A stretch of 64,000 nt of DNA from Eumeta japonica (GCA_005406025.1 BGZK01001578.1:62001-126000); one strand, 5' to 3'; counted from the stretch's first letter, positions 24,620-36,379 are shown. Notes: generated by a model not told the origin, from the letters alone. Numbers and translations: made by a program.

Positions 24620-24880
24620 TAGAGTTAGGGCATTAGAAGTCGAGGACGGGGGCGTCGGGCGGGCGTGAAGTTAGGTCGGCTCGTTTATTATTTAGTAGAT
24701 CACCCCGTGAACTTGGTCCCAGGGAAGCTTTGATGCCGCGCCGCTCTGCCCTGTGCCTTTTCTTAACTATACATTTTTGCGTTTTATGCGTCCATAGATC
24801 TAATAACGCCGTAGATGGCTCGAACTGGACCTCGCACGTCGAACAGTTGATCTGGATTCGTACAGCGTGTTGCAATCGTA
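24620..24880. promoter_or_regulatory. GC-rich island with an open minus-strand frame
   Basis: GC-rich at 24640-24760. The minus strand is open for about 80 codons (24633-24875) with INCSTCEVQFEPSTALLDLW followed by THKTQKC, a C-x2-C...H-x4-C pattern loosely like a zinc finger, then a basic stretch KKRHRAERR. The frame has no ATG at its head; AG dinucleotides upstream could serve as acceptors. A GTAAGC donor-like site lies past the stop. I cannot tell a decayed or real exon from an open GC-rich island. Confidence 0.25.
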
Positions 24881-25099
24881 TTCCTTTATGATTCCGCTAA
24901 CAGTCTTCATGATCTTTCGGTTGAATTTTAAATTTATTTTATCTATAATGTCATTATGAATTATTTATACAATATTTCTTATTTTCACAACTGCATAAAG
25001 AGCTTTTTTAATTTTAACTCTTGACTAATTACTAATTTGCTAGTTTAGTATATATGTATATATTTATATAGCCTAATATAGAAAATACCATATGTCATT
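24881..25099. other. AT-rich spacer
   Basis: No structure recognised. Confidence 0.5.
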
Positions 25100-25330
25100 A
25101 CAAAAAAGCATATTGGCTAAACGCCGGCAATCGTATCTGCATGCTTTTGTACGCTCTACAGCGGTTGTACGACAATAAGAATCCCCTTCGGTTGGCTCTC
25201 GTTTATTTAAACAAAGTGCCGTTGGCTCTCCGCAAATTACATAACTCAGCGCCCGGTTCGGCGCCGCTGTTCCCGGTCGCAGACGAGAGGACTTTTCAAT
25301 GCCGATTTCTCAGAAATCATACTCCTCCAA
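25100..25330. other. Moderately GC-rich patch
   Basis: An open plus frame (25141-25362) is present but unrecognised (ALVYLNKVPLALRKLHNSAP). It could be a worn transposon piece or a regulatory island. Confidence 0.25.
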
Positions 25331-25738
25331 TATTAACTTCTATGTTGTTCCGAACTCTATAATAAGAGTTCGTCTCCTTTTGGCCCGTTTTTACTTTGTG
25401 CGGTTTCGTTCGGGCCTAAATGATTTAGACATAACACGTATAAAACAAGGCGTATGCCATTTTTCATATTATTGTCTCTCTTTTTCACATGCGTACTTAT
25501 TTTGTAACGAAAAGTATTATAATTTCTTTATAGTTAATTTTAACAAAAGTGATGTTGTAATATTGACAGGATTGTCCTACATATGAATAGCTCCAAAAAA
25601 TGTATGAAACGTGTTTTATTTAGTAACGTAATAAAAAATTCATGTGTTAGTAAACTATGCTATTAATAAGCTTCAAGCTTGTAGCGCGAAATATACAAAA
25701 CTTTACATATATTGAATTTTATACATTTTAAGCTATAA

Positions 25739-25792
25739 GTCTGTACTACACAATGTGTAGTACAGACAGGATAGGGCTATCCTGCCCTATCC
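25739..25792. repeat. Two adjacent perfect hairpins
   Basis: GTCTGTACTACACA at 25739 pairs perfectly with TGTGTAGTACAGAC (ends 25767) around one base. Immediately after, GGATAGGGC (25769-25777) pairs with GCCCTATCC (25784-25792) around TATCCT. Stems of 14 and 9 bp with no mismatch. Function unknown; could be mobile-element termini. Confidence 0.8.
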
Positions 25793-27359
25793 TTGCATGA
25801 CATACAGACATGTAAGGGTAGGTAGGCTATGCAGGTCTTGAGTGTTCATCGCTTTCTTGAATTCAAGTGAACATATAACTAAAACCTGACACTTAATCTC
25901 AAATGATTTACCTAGATCACCCAGGCTCGTAGATAAACAGGAAGCCGCATGGTTGATCTGGTTTTGGAATTTCGATTAAAACGGATTCTTTCCACGTTTC
26001 AAGAAAATGACAGATTGATATCCAGGCCAATACAGGCTGTTAGTGGTAACGAGAGAACCACAAAGTTAAATTTTATTGGCGATTCCAAAGTTCGCTAGGT
26101 AGTGTTGAAACGTAATACTTTATGTAATCTGACAATAATAGTCACATTTTTTACCAGTAAAATGTTACGGACGCTTATGGTAGCTCTGCTTCTACAAGCT
26201 TCCGTACACAAATATCCGTACACAAAACCATTTTCTGACACGAGTCAGAAAATTCACATTCCACGAAATTTCTGCAGTACTCTGTATGTAATTATAAGGT
26301 ACAGTAAGGTAAAATAATGTAAAATAACGAAACTAATGCACATACAGTCCTTATAAACACCAAAAAAGTAAGAAAATTTTGTGTTTTTAGTTTTCGGAAA
26401 ATGTATAAAAGATTTTCAAATTTAAAACCGTATCTAATTTCTGTTTTTTATCTTCGTAGTTTTATCTTTGTTTTCAGTCGTTTTGATTTGTAAGTTTGCG
26501 TTGTATTTATTTTTTATAGTGTCAAACCCCTCTAATATTTCCACGTCCGTACATTCACCGTTCAAAGCAACGACATAGTTACAATACGTGTCCTGAAATG
26601 GCGGCCATTCTTGTTAGTTTTTCCATCACCACATTTCTGAAGAATATTCTGCTACTATTTTCTTACTTCAGATCGAGAAACTTAATCTGAATTGACGCTC
26701 ACTCAAATCACGTGGATCAAGAAGAAACGCTGAGAAAAACGCTGTTACCAGCGGTGATCACGACGTAGTCCTCAGTACATTTCCACTTTCGTTTAAGATA
26801 TGTTTTAAGATTTCCATATCATCATGCCAAGCCAGCAAAGGATTCCAGTACCAAATTTCGGCTTTGCTATTTCATCCCTTTTATATCATGCAGTGAATGG
26901 GACCCATCGAAACCATTCTTGACTTGTAACTTAATCGATATCGACTTGATAACAATAACGATAAGTTTACTAGTCACTGAAAGTTTCCGACGAAATTATT
27001 AGCATGACTCGCGTTTCGGGTTTATGCCTGCGAGACTAGTTAGAAAAAAAAAAAAACTAAACCGACGAAGGATATACTTCATTTTGAAGCTATGGGAAGT
27101 CATCATAGAAAAACTGTCACGAAAAACAAATGACGTTACACTAATATAGACTCCGCGTGTAATCGGGCTTACTTATATTCTCGTAGTCTGCTTGTACCAA
27201 CATGTTGATGTAGTATGCGCGCTCGATTAGAGGACACGCTGCAATTGTATGCCCTACAGTAAACTCGTGCATACATTATTTGATTTGGAGATTGACACCA
27301 TGTAATTATATTTAGCAAAGCATAGTTGTATAGGAACACATAAAACGACATTTAAACAT
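25793..27359. other. Spacer
   Basis: No gene recognised. Average to AT-rich composition, with a poly-A run near 27045. Confidence 0.45.
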
Positions 27360-27480
27360 AATAAAGTACAATACACAATCCAGTACACAACGCATGAAAC
27401 TTTGCCGCTGTGAAGTCCGTCACGAAAGTGTCGCAATGGCGTAAAATAGGAACGCGTCGGAGAAGAAGGAACATTTGGGG
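27360..27480 (-). repeat. Partial copy of a short foldback repeat family
   Basis: CGCATGAAACTTTGCCGCTG followed by TGAAGTCCGTCACGAAAGTG and GGCGTAAAATAGGAACGCGT matches the reverse complement of the right half of 35724-35898. Only one arm is clear here. Confidence 0.6.
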
Positions 27481-27622
27481 AACTTAATACATGCGTAGTA
27501 TATCATTCGAAGCCAATTTAGAGTGGTAAAGGTTTTTGTGTTGTACTGTATCAAGAGTGTTAATTATATAATATGTGGACTGTGAACGTTATTAATAAAC
27601 GATTCTGAGAAGCTCTGCTTAC
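27481..27622. other. AT-rich spacer
   Basis: No structure recognised. Confidence 0.5.
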
Positions 27623-28000
27623 CTGGTTTCACAATATACATTTTTTGTAATCCACAACAAACACGCTCACAGCATCTTCGCTATTCACTAGTCGTACCCT
27701 CGCTTGTTTAGGTGTTGAAGAAATTCCAAAATTCATATTGTTATCTAGAATTCCATCATTGTCATTGTACATAGCTAGATCTGAATTTAGATTTCTATTA
27801 CAGAAGAATAACGCTTTTCTTCGTTTCGGAAAATTTTGAAATGTATTGCCACGAAGACTGTCATCATCATAAAATGAATGTATTACTGGTGACTTGAAAC
27901 GTACTTTGAAAAATCTGTCACTAAACCAGTGATAACATAATAATTCTTCATTATAAATAGATAATTGTTCGGAACAGATCATCGCCCCGCGCGCTGTAGC
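27623..28000 (-). pseudogene. Candidate degenerate host exon, Tudor-like C-terminal part
   Basis: The minus strand is open for about 117 codons from an ATG at 27982 (SEQLSIYNEELLCYHWFSDR ... KRRKALFFCNRNLNS ...). It ends with ARVRLVNSEDAVSVFVVDYK then KCIL. The ending resembles the core of a Tudor domain (xRARVxxxxxxxVxVxxVDYG). Composition is protein-like, not repeat-like. Two codons after the TGA (27629-27631) is a good donor, CAG/GTAAGC (27617-27625 on this strand), so the open frame would reach a splice site but for that stop. An acceptor-like TGTGTTAG lies upstream near 28010. Alternatives: a real exon in another frame, a retained fragment of a duplicated Tudor gene, or chance. Partner exons not found. 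Confidence 0.3.
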
Positions 28001-28069
28001 TTGTAACTAACACAAATTTCCGCGGAGAAAGCAAATCACATAAAGATTAATGTTAGTTGGTAAGCACGT

Positions 28070-28340
28070 AATAATTAGCGGAGTTAGCGGCGTGTTTGCG
28101 TTTCATAAGAGCGGCCTATGAATGGCTAATGAGGCGGCGCGCCGCGCTCCTCCCCCGCGCCTCCGAGGCCGGTATCGCTTGCCGGCATTAAATTTGTCAT
28201 TTTTAGGGTTACCGGCAGCCATATCGGTAACGCAAGAATGACAAATTTAATGCCAGAACGGTACGGACTGTGCGAGACTAGCTTTTGAGTCACGGCTGTT
28301 TTGTCTTGTCCGAATGTGGATTTCCTGTTCGACATTACAT
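28070..28340. promoter_or_regulatory. GC-rich island containing a foldback
   Basis: Patch of GC-rich DNA (CGCTCCTCCCCCGCGCCTCC) with TAATGAGG and the foldback at 28172-28262. No convincing coding frame. Confidence 0.3.
28172..28262. repeat. About 90-bp foldback with near-perfect 30-bp stem
   Basis: GGCATTAAATTTGTCATTTT TAGGGTTACCG (ending 28214) pairs with CGGTAACGCAAGAATGACAA ATTTAATGCC (28225-28254) around ten bases, with one indel and a few mismatches. Size and shape fit a tiny MITE or a microRNA-like precursor. Confidence 0.75.
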
Positions 28341-28579
28341 AGATACCGACCTTGTTCGAAGATGTATCAAGTGTTCCGGTAAATATTACAATATCTCATA
28401 ACGAGTATTTTAATTGAACAAATTCGGCTTTTTTTTGTATATTTTAGAAGAGAGGTTTATTTTCTTCGTTTTCGCGCTTTTTAAAATACTTAATGTGAAC
28501 TATTTTTCACAGATGCAAATGAAATACTAGTTGATGCTTGTGAATTTGTTATTTTTGAAGTGAAACTTCTAACGCAACT

Positions 28580-28860
28580 TCCAACAAGGTTGTGTTAAAC
28601 GTTTAACGCTACCATGGGGGAGGATATAAAAGCACTGTTGCGTTAAACTTTCAACGCTCCTGGGGAAGGGGAATAGAAAGAGACAGAGAGAGAGTGAATG
28701 CGTGACACTCGAACGAATGCGCGTAGTATACCTGTTACAGGCCAGCGCAAGCGTTAGCAACGAGTAGCGTCCAATATTTCAACACAAGAGGGAGAGAGAA
28801 AGAAAGATACATAAAGGTAGAAAGTAGGAGAGAGAAAGAGAGTGAGTCGGTAGATTTTGT
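28580..28860. repeat. Direct repeat plus purine-rich tract, probable transposon remnant
   Basis: GTTGTGTTAAACGTTTAACG at 28589 and GTTGCGTTAAACTTTCAACG at 28637 are direct repeats 48 bp apart. They are followed by a GAGA-rich tract (28675-28700; 28789-28850). No identified family. Confidence 0.45.
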
Positions 28861-29639
28861 CTAGCAATTTTTTTTCGTAGTTGTAACGTGCGACGAAAAA
28901 CGCAATTTCTACCCCTTCCTATTTTCATTTTCACATTACGAAGTTTCATTTCTTCCGCGCGGAGAGACTCCACGTACAATTTTTTTTTTTTGATGTTGTA
29001 TAGGAACCATCGATAGTGTAATATAAAAGTGTTGGAAGAAAATAATAATTAATTTTTCAATAAGACTATATTTGATTTAGCATAAAAAATGTTGTGGGAT
29101 TATGTGCTAATGACTTCTGTCATATTTTGTTGTCTACTCATATTTCAATAAGACATGTTTAAAATAATTACACTACTTATATTATACAAATATATGATAA
29201 AAAAGGGCAGAATATTGGCAGTGCTTATATTATTTTTTGTCTTTCATATTCAAGTACTTTAACATTTAGTATTTTAGGTTTAAAGAATTATGTATTATTT
29301 GAGCTTACGATTTGCTGCTATCTCTTTTTGTTTAACAGAATCATCCAATTGGTACTTTCGTACACGGAGCCTACGACTTGTTACATACGGACTTTCGAAA
29401 AATAAACATAATAAAAGTGTGTTCTTAATTTTATTTTATTTATTAATTAATCTAGACAAAACTCTTTACAATAAATTTTTTTTCATTGTCATAAAGGAAG
29501 AAGTCAAAAGATAAGTTTGTGTGAACTCTCAACGAAGACACAAAAGAAAATTGTCAACTTTATAAATAAAATTACAGAAAGGTGGCTTTAATTAATGATC
29601 AAATTAATGTATAGAAATAGAAATTCTGACGTTCGGTTT
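28861..29639. other. AT-rich spacer
   Basis: No structure recognised. Confidence 0.5.
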
Positions 29640-30080
29640 GATTTATTTATCATCGATTTCGTGTTCCGGCAAAGCGTCACCGAAGGAACAAGGCGACGAC
29701 GCACTCCCTAAATAGGGGTAGATGATTCCCCGCGTCTCGCCGTGTTTACCAAAAAACCGAGAGCCTACGCGGCAGCCGACCGAGTATTTGTCAACATTCT
29801 GACAAGCGGGCGCAGGTGTACAACGTGCTCCAATCGCACGATGGAAACGACTGGCTTTGAATACACCGTATTCCGTTTGCGGCCGGTACACGGTTCCGTG
29901 GATGCCGGACGCTTCCGGATAATTACAATGGGAAACAAAGCGGTCTGTGCCTTTGCGGTGACGTCACCGGGGCTTCCCTTCCCCCGGGCCGCCGGCCTCT
30001 CGTCATCAACGCAGCGCCAAACTTTCCCAACAAATCACCGGAACAATTTTTGTCATCGCCGTTGTATTGTTTGAGTTCCG
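29640..30080. promoter_or_regulatory. GC-rich island with a perfect CRE palindrome
   Basis: The most extended CpG-rich block in this half of the window. GGTGACGTCACC at 29957-29968 contains the CREB/ATF site TGACGTCA. Frames are open on both strands (110 codons plus, 82 minus), as expected from composition, and neither is recognisable. Candidate enhancer or promoter; no TATA-start arrangement was seen. Confidence 0.35.
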
Positions 30081-31765
30081 CCGGATTTAATTTTCCTTGT
30101 AGAAGAATTATTAAAACTTTAGCCGAAATTTGTTTCTCGTTAAAGTTAAAAGAGACAACTGTAGAAATGAGATAAAAGCGCTTCAACATTCGGTTTCAGC
30201 GCTGAGCCATGAATTCAAAAGTTTGTTTGTTGTTTTAAGGTGCTTATAATATACACCTATACGCCTAAGTGGGGTAAACTGAGGTAACTTGATGATATTA
30301 CGGGCTGTTTTATTTTTTGGAAAAAATATAAAATAAAAAGAAAATGCCTGTATATGTGAAGTATACAGATTTAAATGAGCTATATCAACACATTATGTTC
30401 AGTCAAAGAACCTGGTTTTCTCTTCTTTGTTTTTTGATTAATAAATCACCGAATGTTTTGCATACTGAATCATTTTTAGCCGACTTCTGCGAAGCAAAGA
30501 GAAGGGTTAGTTTTGACCGGAAAGTATGTATATACATATGTTTTATAAGTTAGAATGTATTCTTTTCTTAGGGTAGTTTGCATACGATCACGGCTGTCCT
30601 CTGAACATCACCATGTATTTGTATTAAATACATTAAAATATATCGAGTAAATTATTTATTCAATAGACATTAAATATTGAATAATTTGTTAATAGCCATT
30701 AGAGATGATAATATTTTCTTGTATTTAGAGTATGATTTTTAGTAGTCGGACTTTAGTTTTTGAACTAAATTTTTGTTACGTTTTGGGAAATAAAGTTTTG
30801 TTAAATTCTGCGAATTTCAGCCATTTACTTTTTATTACATAATTACTTCATAAAGTTAAATATTCTTTAATATCATCAATTTATCTCAGTTATATCCTAT
30901 ACACCAAAAATATTTAGTTTTTGACTAATAATAATTAAAAAGATGTTAAGAAGAATAAATAATGATTAAAATAGAAAAAAGTGTACTAAAATCCAAAAAT
31001 ATGTATTTCAAACGTATTATTAAAGAATAACCAAAAAACATGTATATTATTACTATACATATATTAATACTATAGTAGGGTTTCGATGAGGATAAATTAT
31101 GTAGTGAACGATAAACGTATAAAAAGATTATACAAGTTTAAATTTCCAATATCAGACTATTTCAATTTGGACTAATAGGTGTTAATTATATCCTACTTGA
31201 AAACGTCTGTAATTTTTTTGTAATTTTGGCTCACGTCAGGCCAATCAAAACTATATGCGATATAATTTATAGCTGAAATTACGAAACTTTAGCCATACAA
31301 ATTATCTGTCAGAAGTCGTAACGCAGAAAGATAGGAAAAAAATGTTTTTACTGCGCGCAAAGCGTTTACGTTCTCACTGAAAGTCGAAAAGTTTTTTTTT
31401 TCATTTTCTTATTTAACAAATTGTGTGATTAAGTAAATATTTAAAAGTAAAAATTAATAATTCTTGAAAAAAGATAATCGTTCCTGAAAAAAGATAATTG
31501 CAATGAAATACAGATGATTGGCTTATAATAATGCGACATTTTATTGGTTTCTGATTGGCTACGACACAATAAAAGTTTTAAGAAAGAGCTGCAAAAAAAA
31601 AAAATAATAATGATTTTCTGACATCGTATAAAAGAAAGCCGTTATTTTTGTAAGAATAAATTGGAAAGTTCAATCCTCTTAAATCTTCAAGAGTTATCGA
31701 AGGGAAAAATTAAGACAAATTTGAGAGATAAAATCTTGCAAGGTGGAATTTACGGTTATTTTAGA
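30081..31765. other. AT-rich spacer
   Basis: No gene recognised. CCTAAGTGGGGTAAACTGAG near 30265 could be the edge of a DNA transposon, but no partner end was found. Confidence 0.4.
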
Positions 31766-32310
31766 AATCGGTCAAATGCTAATCGGACTTACTCGTAGCG
31801 GGTTCCGTACCTGACACATTTTCCGTTCTACATTTGTCTCCACCTTCATTTCCATCTGATAACCAATATATTGCGCATGTTTTTTATTCTTTGCAAAACA
31901 TGTACGTTTGTAAGAAGATAATTATTTGAGATTTATAACTTTAGATTATTTTCTCTTAACTTAATGTAAAAATTCAAGTATTATATAAAGTATTCTTAAC
32001 CATCTCTCTAACCTAGTAACTTCATAATTATAATTCCTACAACTTAGAGAATCAGCGCTTGTCGTCGATTGTTTTCACATTTTCTAAATATCGTTTCAAG
32101 TGCTATATCCGTGTCTTTTTTTATTCGCCATCCCTTCAACGTATTGAAGTTGTATATGACACTCCTCCATGGATTAAATATAATTAAAGTTTAAACGCCA
32201 GATTTAGCGATATTAAGTTTCTGAGAAGATCGACTGTGTCCATAACATTCGTTAAGCGCGATCTTGTACGGGTTTCTTTTTTTAACAAAAGGTTGAGGAA
32301 CCCTAAAAAT
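31766..32310 (-). repeat. AGGGTTCC...TTGGCC dispersed repeat, copy 2
   Basis: The left edge AATCGGTCAAATGCTAATCG, with GCGGGTTCCGTACCTGAC at about 31798, is the reverse complement of the family's 3' end. The right edge AGGTTGAGGAACCCTAAAAA is the reverse complement of its 5' end. Shorter than the other copies; non-coding. Confidence 0.65.
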
Positions 32311-32419
32311 AAACCTTTCCAGAGCTAATCAGAAATGAAGTTATCGATCACGGTCCCCAAAGAATATTGTGTTTCCCGTGACGATAAATTACTTGAAATT
32401 TTTCATGTTTCAATAAGTT
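32311..32419. other. Spacer
   Basis: No structure recognised. Confidence 0.4.
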
Positions 32420-32600
32420 TAGCAGCGGGTCCGCGGAATTTCTCGCAAGTATAAATTAAGGCAGATGCGCGGCTAATGGAATCCGATCAGCGACGGAATT
32501 CCAAATCGCTCCTGAGAGCTGACGAATGGACGAGGCGGCTGCGCGCACCCACTTTGTACATATTTTTAATACATGCCTATAGGCTGATTAATAAAAACTC
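32420..32600. promoter_or_regulatory. GC-rich island, candidate conserved non-coding element
   Basis: GCGGCTAATGGAATCCGATC, ACGAGGCGGCTGCGCGCACC, then CTGATTAATAAAAACTCC: GC-rich patches mixed with homeodomain-type motifs. No coding frame. Confidence 0.3.
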
Positions 32601-32760
32601 CAACCGCTTATCGTGTTTCGAGCTTTACTTTGAAATTTTTTAGCTATTGCAATACAAAACTTTGCAATCATTTTAGTCTTTAATTTTGACGTTTAATTGT
32701 TTATTTGATTCTAGTTTGATGTTTTTAAGTTTTTAGCACTTCACTGCGGAAGCATATTCC

Positions 32761-32800
32761 TTCATAACTGTTTGCTATGTTTCATAACTGTTTGCTATAT
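32761..32800. repeat. 20-bp tandem duplication
   Basis: TTCATAACTGTTTGCTATGT is followed directly by TTCATAACTGTTTGCTATAT. Confidence 0.85.
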
Positions 32801-34599
32801 TTCAGACCGAAAAGCTTCGACGGCCGTCAAAGGCTGTCGTTATCGATGTCCGACACCGACGTCTTAAATATTATACGAGGCACGGTCTAAGGGTTAATAT
32901 GACTTAAGTTAAATAGTTTGTGAGTTACATAATTTGAGAAACAATAAACTTATGCACAAATACTGTAAGCTCTCGGTTAATATAGTACATGATTTGCGAT
33001 ATTAGACCATTTTATAAGTTATAGCTTAATTAGATACTTTGGTAATAATAGGTCAAAAGATTTTTATTTCAATATTATGAAATTAATAATTATCTCAATA
33101 GGTCATTTCGAATTTGATTTTTAAAGCAGCTTTGATTTTAAATGTTAGTAGATAGTAACAATTATCACCTGCAAACCATATTGCGTTCGCAAGTTCGCAA
33201 ATTTGTAGACAGAAGTATCTAACGCTCATGCAAATTTAAGAAAGATTTGCTTAAAGCTTGCATGAAGAAATCCAATATAATATTCGAGAAAAACACCCGT
33301 GTATTTTTTTAAAGATAATTTCGTTGTAAATATACATTTAATGAATAAATATGTTTTTTATTCACCGATTAATACGTCGGTTGTCGAATTTGTATACATA
33401 CTAGGTAGACGAAATAGCAATAGGTATAACATTAAAATTTTAATTTCATTAACTTAAAAAATCGATATCTGATACAAAGTAATTTTCGACCATTAAAGGA
33501 CTAATTATTCAAATGATCGTATTTTCTACTCTCACCTGAGCTTTCAAAACATTCTTGAACTACTTAAAACATTTTGTAATAATTTTATATCACAGAATAC
33601 TGTAAAATGCTTTTTAATATTCAGTACAGTAATTCTTTCTTAGATATTCTAAAACACTCACAAACGATATTAAATCTTCCAAAGTATTCTAGAGTTTAGA
33701 AACATTTTAAGGGCAATTTCCTATCCTCTGAAACATAAAGTATCTCAAGAGCATTACATAATATTTCGGACCGTCTTCAATATTCTTCATCACTCAAATT
33801 TTTTAAATATTTTAGCACCTCTTGGAGCATTTAGGAATACTTCGTCACTAGATTTCTAACTAACCCTCTTTTGACATCCATATCTCCGAATTCAATACCT
33901 ACCGTTCCAAACCCAAGCTTTCCTGATCTATGAAGTATGAAGGCCTACCGTACCAAACAACCCACACGAGGCTGACACAGTAGATTTTGGAGTTATTATG
34001 ACGTACGGCATGCTTGCAAAAACCGCCTTGACTCTTATTATAAATTATATAAATTGATTTATATTCATAAATAATATTCATGTATAAGGACGCAGAAGCG
34101 AACAGCTGGTATGTTTATTTTGTACAATTTTCATCTTTTTTTTTTTTTATATTTGCTTGGTAAATATTACAGAGAAAACTCCATTTGCTTGAGTGGTCAT
34201 TAAGGGTGAAATTTTCAATAAAAGTTTTCAGATGCAATAATTACAACGATTTATTCATCCTGTCTACGCAGTCGTCTGTGATTCAATTTAAAATATGAAC
34301 TCAGCTCAGAAATACTTAATAAGGTAACTTTTTAAAATTTATACCATGTTATAAAAATAAATCTAATTTTCAAGCTTTTAGAATAATAACTTTATACAGT
34401 TGCATCTGATACGAATTTTCGTATAGTTTTTTTTTTTTTGGAGAGCGCCAAACCCGTAAAATTATGATTGTAAGTTCAAAAAGATAACTTTCTTATGTGT
34501 AGCTGGCTTGTTCTTTTTATAAGAGTGTCGTCAAATTTTTTCTAGTTACATAAAAAATATGCAACATAAAAGCCTTAGTAAACAAGCCCCATCTTTTCG
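32801..34599. other. AT-rich spacer
   Basis: No gene recognised. 33540-33860 has a vague recurrence of TATTCT/AAAACA words but no clear unit. Confidence 0.4.
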
Positions 34600-34800
34600 T
34601 TGCCGGGCGCGTTGTCGAAATTGAGTTGAATAAATTAAGTTGGCTGAAAACCGTTGAATTTTAACCCCACAGTGCGCGCGTGACGGCCGGCGGCCGACTA
34701 TTGCGGAATTTTAATTTTACATCGCTTTGACGTTCCATTTAAGGGTTACAACCAATTTGCGGTCGACGCGAGCGCTTAAATGCAAAACACGTCGGAGTTA
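34600..34800. promoter_or_regulatory. GC-rich island, candidate conserved non-coding element
   Basis: CGTGACGGCCGGCGGCCGAC flanked by AATTTTAATTTTACATCG and GCGCTTAAATGCAAAACACG. Non-coding by eye. Confidence 0.3.
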
Positions 34801-35723
34801 AAAACTAAATAAATGCTTTCGATTTGCTGCGTCTGTTATACAATATTCGAATTCTTCTTGATTGTTTGGCTCGTTTGTGCTATATTCTGACTGAGAAACG
34901 TATCTCAAAGCGCACCCTAGTGAAATAAGGTTATCAAAGCAAATCAAAGCAAAGGGTTTTTACTGACTTAGGCTTAGTTTAAGGATTTATGTTTGACGAG
35001 TTATAGTTGATTATATAGATAGTCAAAAAATTATTATTCTCTGGAAATGTTTATTGTCGTGTGAGGTCCTTATCGCTTTTCTTTTATTATTAATTAATTC
35101 TTTTATTGAATATGAATTATATTTAATAAAATAATCTTTAATAATAGATTGTATTTAAAAAAATCATAAAATCTAGACAATAATATAGATTTTAACAACA
35201 CAACAAAATTCACTTTGTATCTATTGACATATAAACCTTGATGTATTTCCCAGAGTTATTTTATTGCCTAGGGTAACAGTCACTCATGTAATGGCTAAGT
35301 CTATAATTTTTTTAATAATAATCTTTACAGTATCATGAAATCTAAGGTTTTTTTTTTTAATTTTTACGAGAATAATTAATAATATTATATTTGTTTTATA
35401 ATTCGTCCCTCAAATGATGGTATGATTTTCTTGTTGAAACGGTTTTATTACTTCATTACTTATATTTTATTTTTATGATTATGCGTGTTTTATTTTAAAG
35501 ATATTTACTGTTATTGAGAATAGTGTGACATAATTTACCACAAAAATGAATAAATGTACAAATTTATTTAACATCAAGTTTTATTAATATGCTAGAATTC
35601 TTTTCTTGGTTTCAACTACATGACCGTAGACTGCAGTAAACTTCATCTCATTTCATCTCATTGTCAATTATGTTCTTGACTTCAACTTTTTTCCCACGCC
35701 CTGGACTTTTTCATGACTTGCTT
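34801..35723. other. AT-rich spacer
   Basis: No structure recognised. Confidence 0.5.
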
Positions 35724-35898
35724 ACAGTGCAATACACGAAACTTTGCCGCTCTGAATTATCTGCGAATGTAATGATGCAATATGCAGATACCACGCTGCC
35801 CGACCTCCTTTTCTTCTCTCCCGTGTTCCTATTTTACGCCAAAGTGACGCTTGGCTAACTTCACAGTGGCAAAGATTCGTGCGTTGTATTGGACTTCT
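35724..35898. mobile_element. Short foldback (MITE-like) element
   Basis: Left end AGTGCAATACACGAAACTTT GCCGCTCTGAA (from about 35727). The right end is its imperfect reverse complement (TTCACAGTGGCAAAGATTCG TGCGTTGTATTGGACT to about 35896). A related partial copy is at 27360-27480. Target duplication not resolved. Confidence 0.6.
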
Positions 35899-35919
35899 TA
35901 CCATGCATTTTTTTTATCA

Positions 35920-36112
35920 CATCTGCTCATCCGCCATCTCGTGTATTCTACCTGAACTATAAATTTATTTTTACCAAAATACATTATGGCCTATATTACT
36001 CAAAAGTCTTTCTATTAGTACAAGGATTTCGAAATTGGTTCAGTTGTTCCAGAGGTTACTTCGTACATACAAACAAATAAATTTTACCTTTTTTGTAATA
36101 TTAGTATAATAA
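35920..36112 (+). repeat. LINE/SINE 3' tail fragment
   Basis: Reads GATTTCGAAATTGGTTCAGT then TGTTCCAGAGGTTACTTCGT, ACATACAAACAAATAAAT and TTTGTAATATTAGTATAATA. This order (GGTTCAG...CCAGAG...ACAAACAAA...TAATATTAGTATA) is a very common retroposon 3' end in Lepidoptera (from memory). Confidence 0.55.
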
Positions 36113-36379
36113 CTTATAGATAAGTATAAGCTTACTGGCAAAAAAAATTGAAATCTAGCTTGTAGCTTGCAACTAAAAATTTTCTGTACCACTCCTATAT
36201 ATTATGCATATATATAGGAATATTTATTTTAAAGCCCATAAACGTAAAAAAAAAAACTATAAGCTCTACAGTGATGGAATCATCTGACAATAAATCATTA
36301 TAACAACCTATTATTCCTGAGGTTAGTGCGTTCAAACATCCAAAAATACTCTACAGTTTTATATACATAGTAATTAGTA

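Noticed and set aside
29643..30074. Opposing frames of 110 and 82 codons
   Set aside because: Both strands open in the same GC-rich block and neither is recognisable; more likely composition than coding.
30240..30560. Frame beginning MPVYVKYTDLNELYQ with a nearby AAGTGGGGTAAACTGAG
   Set aside because: Thought of a pogo-like transposon edge, but no partner end or recognisable transposase motif was found.
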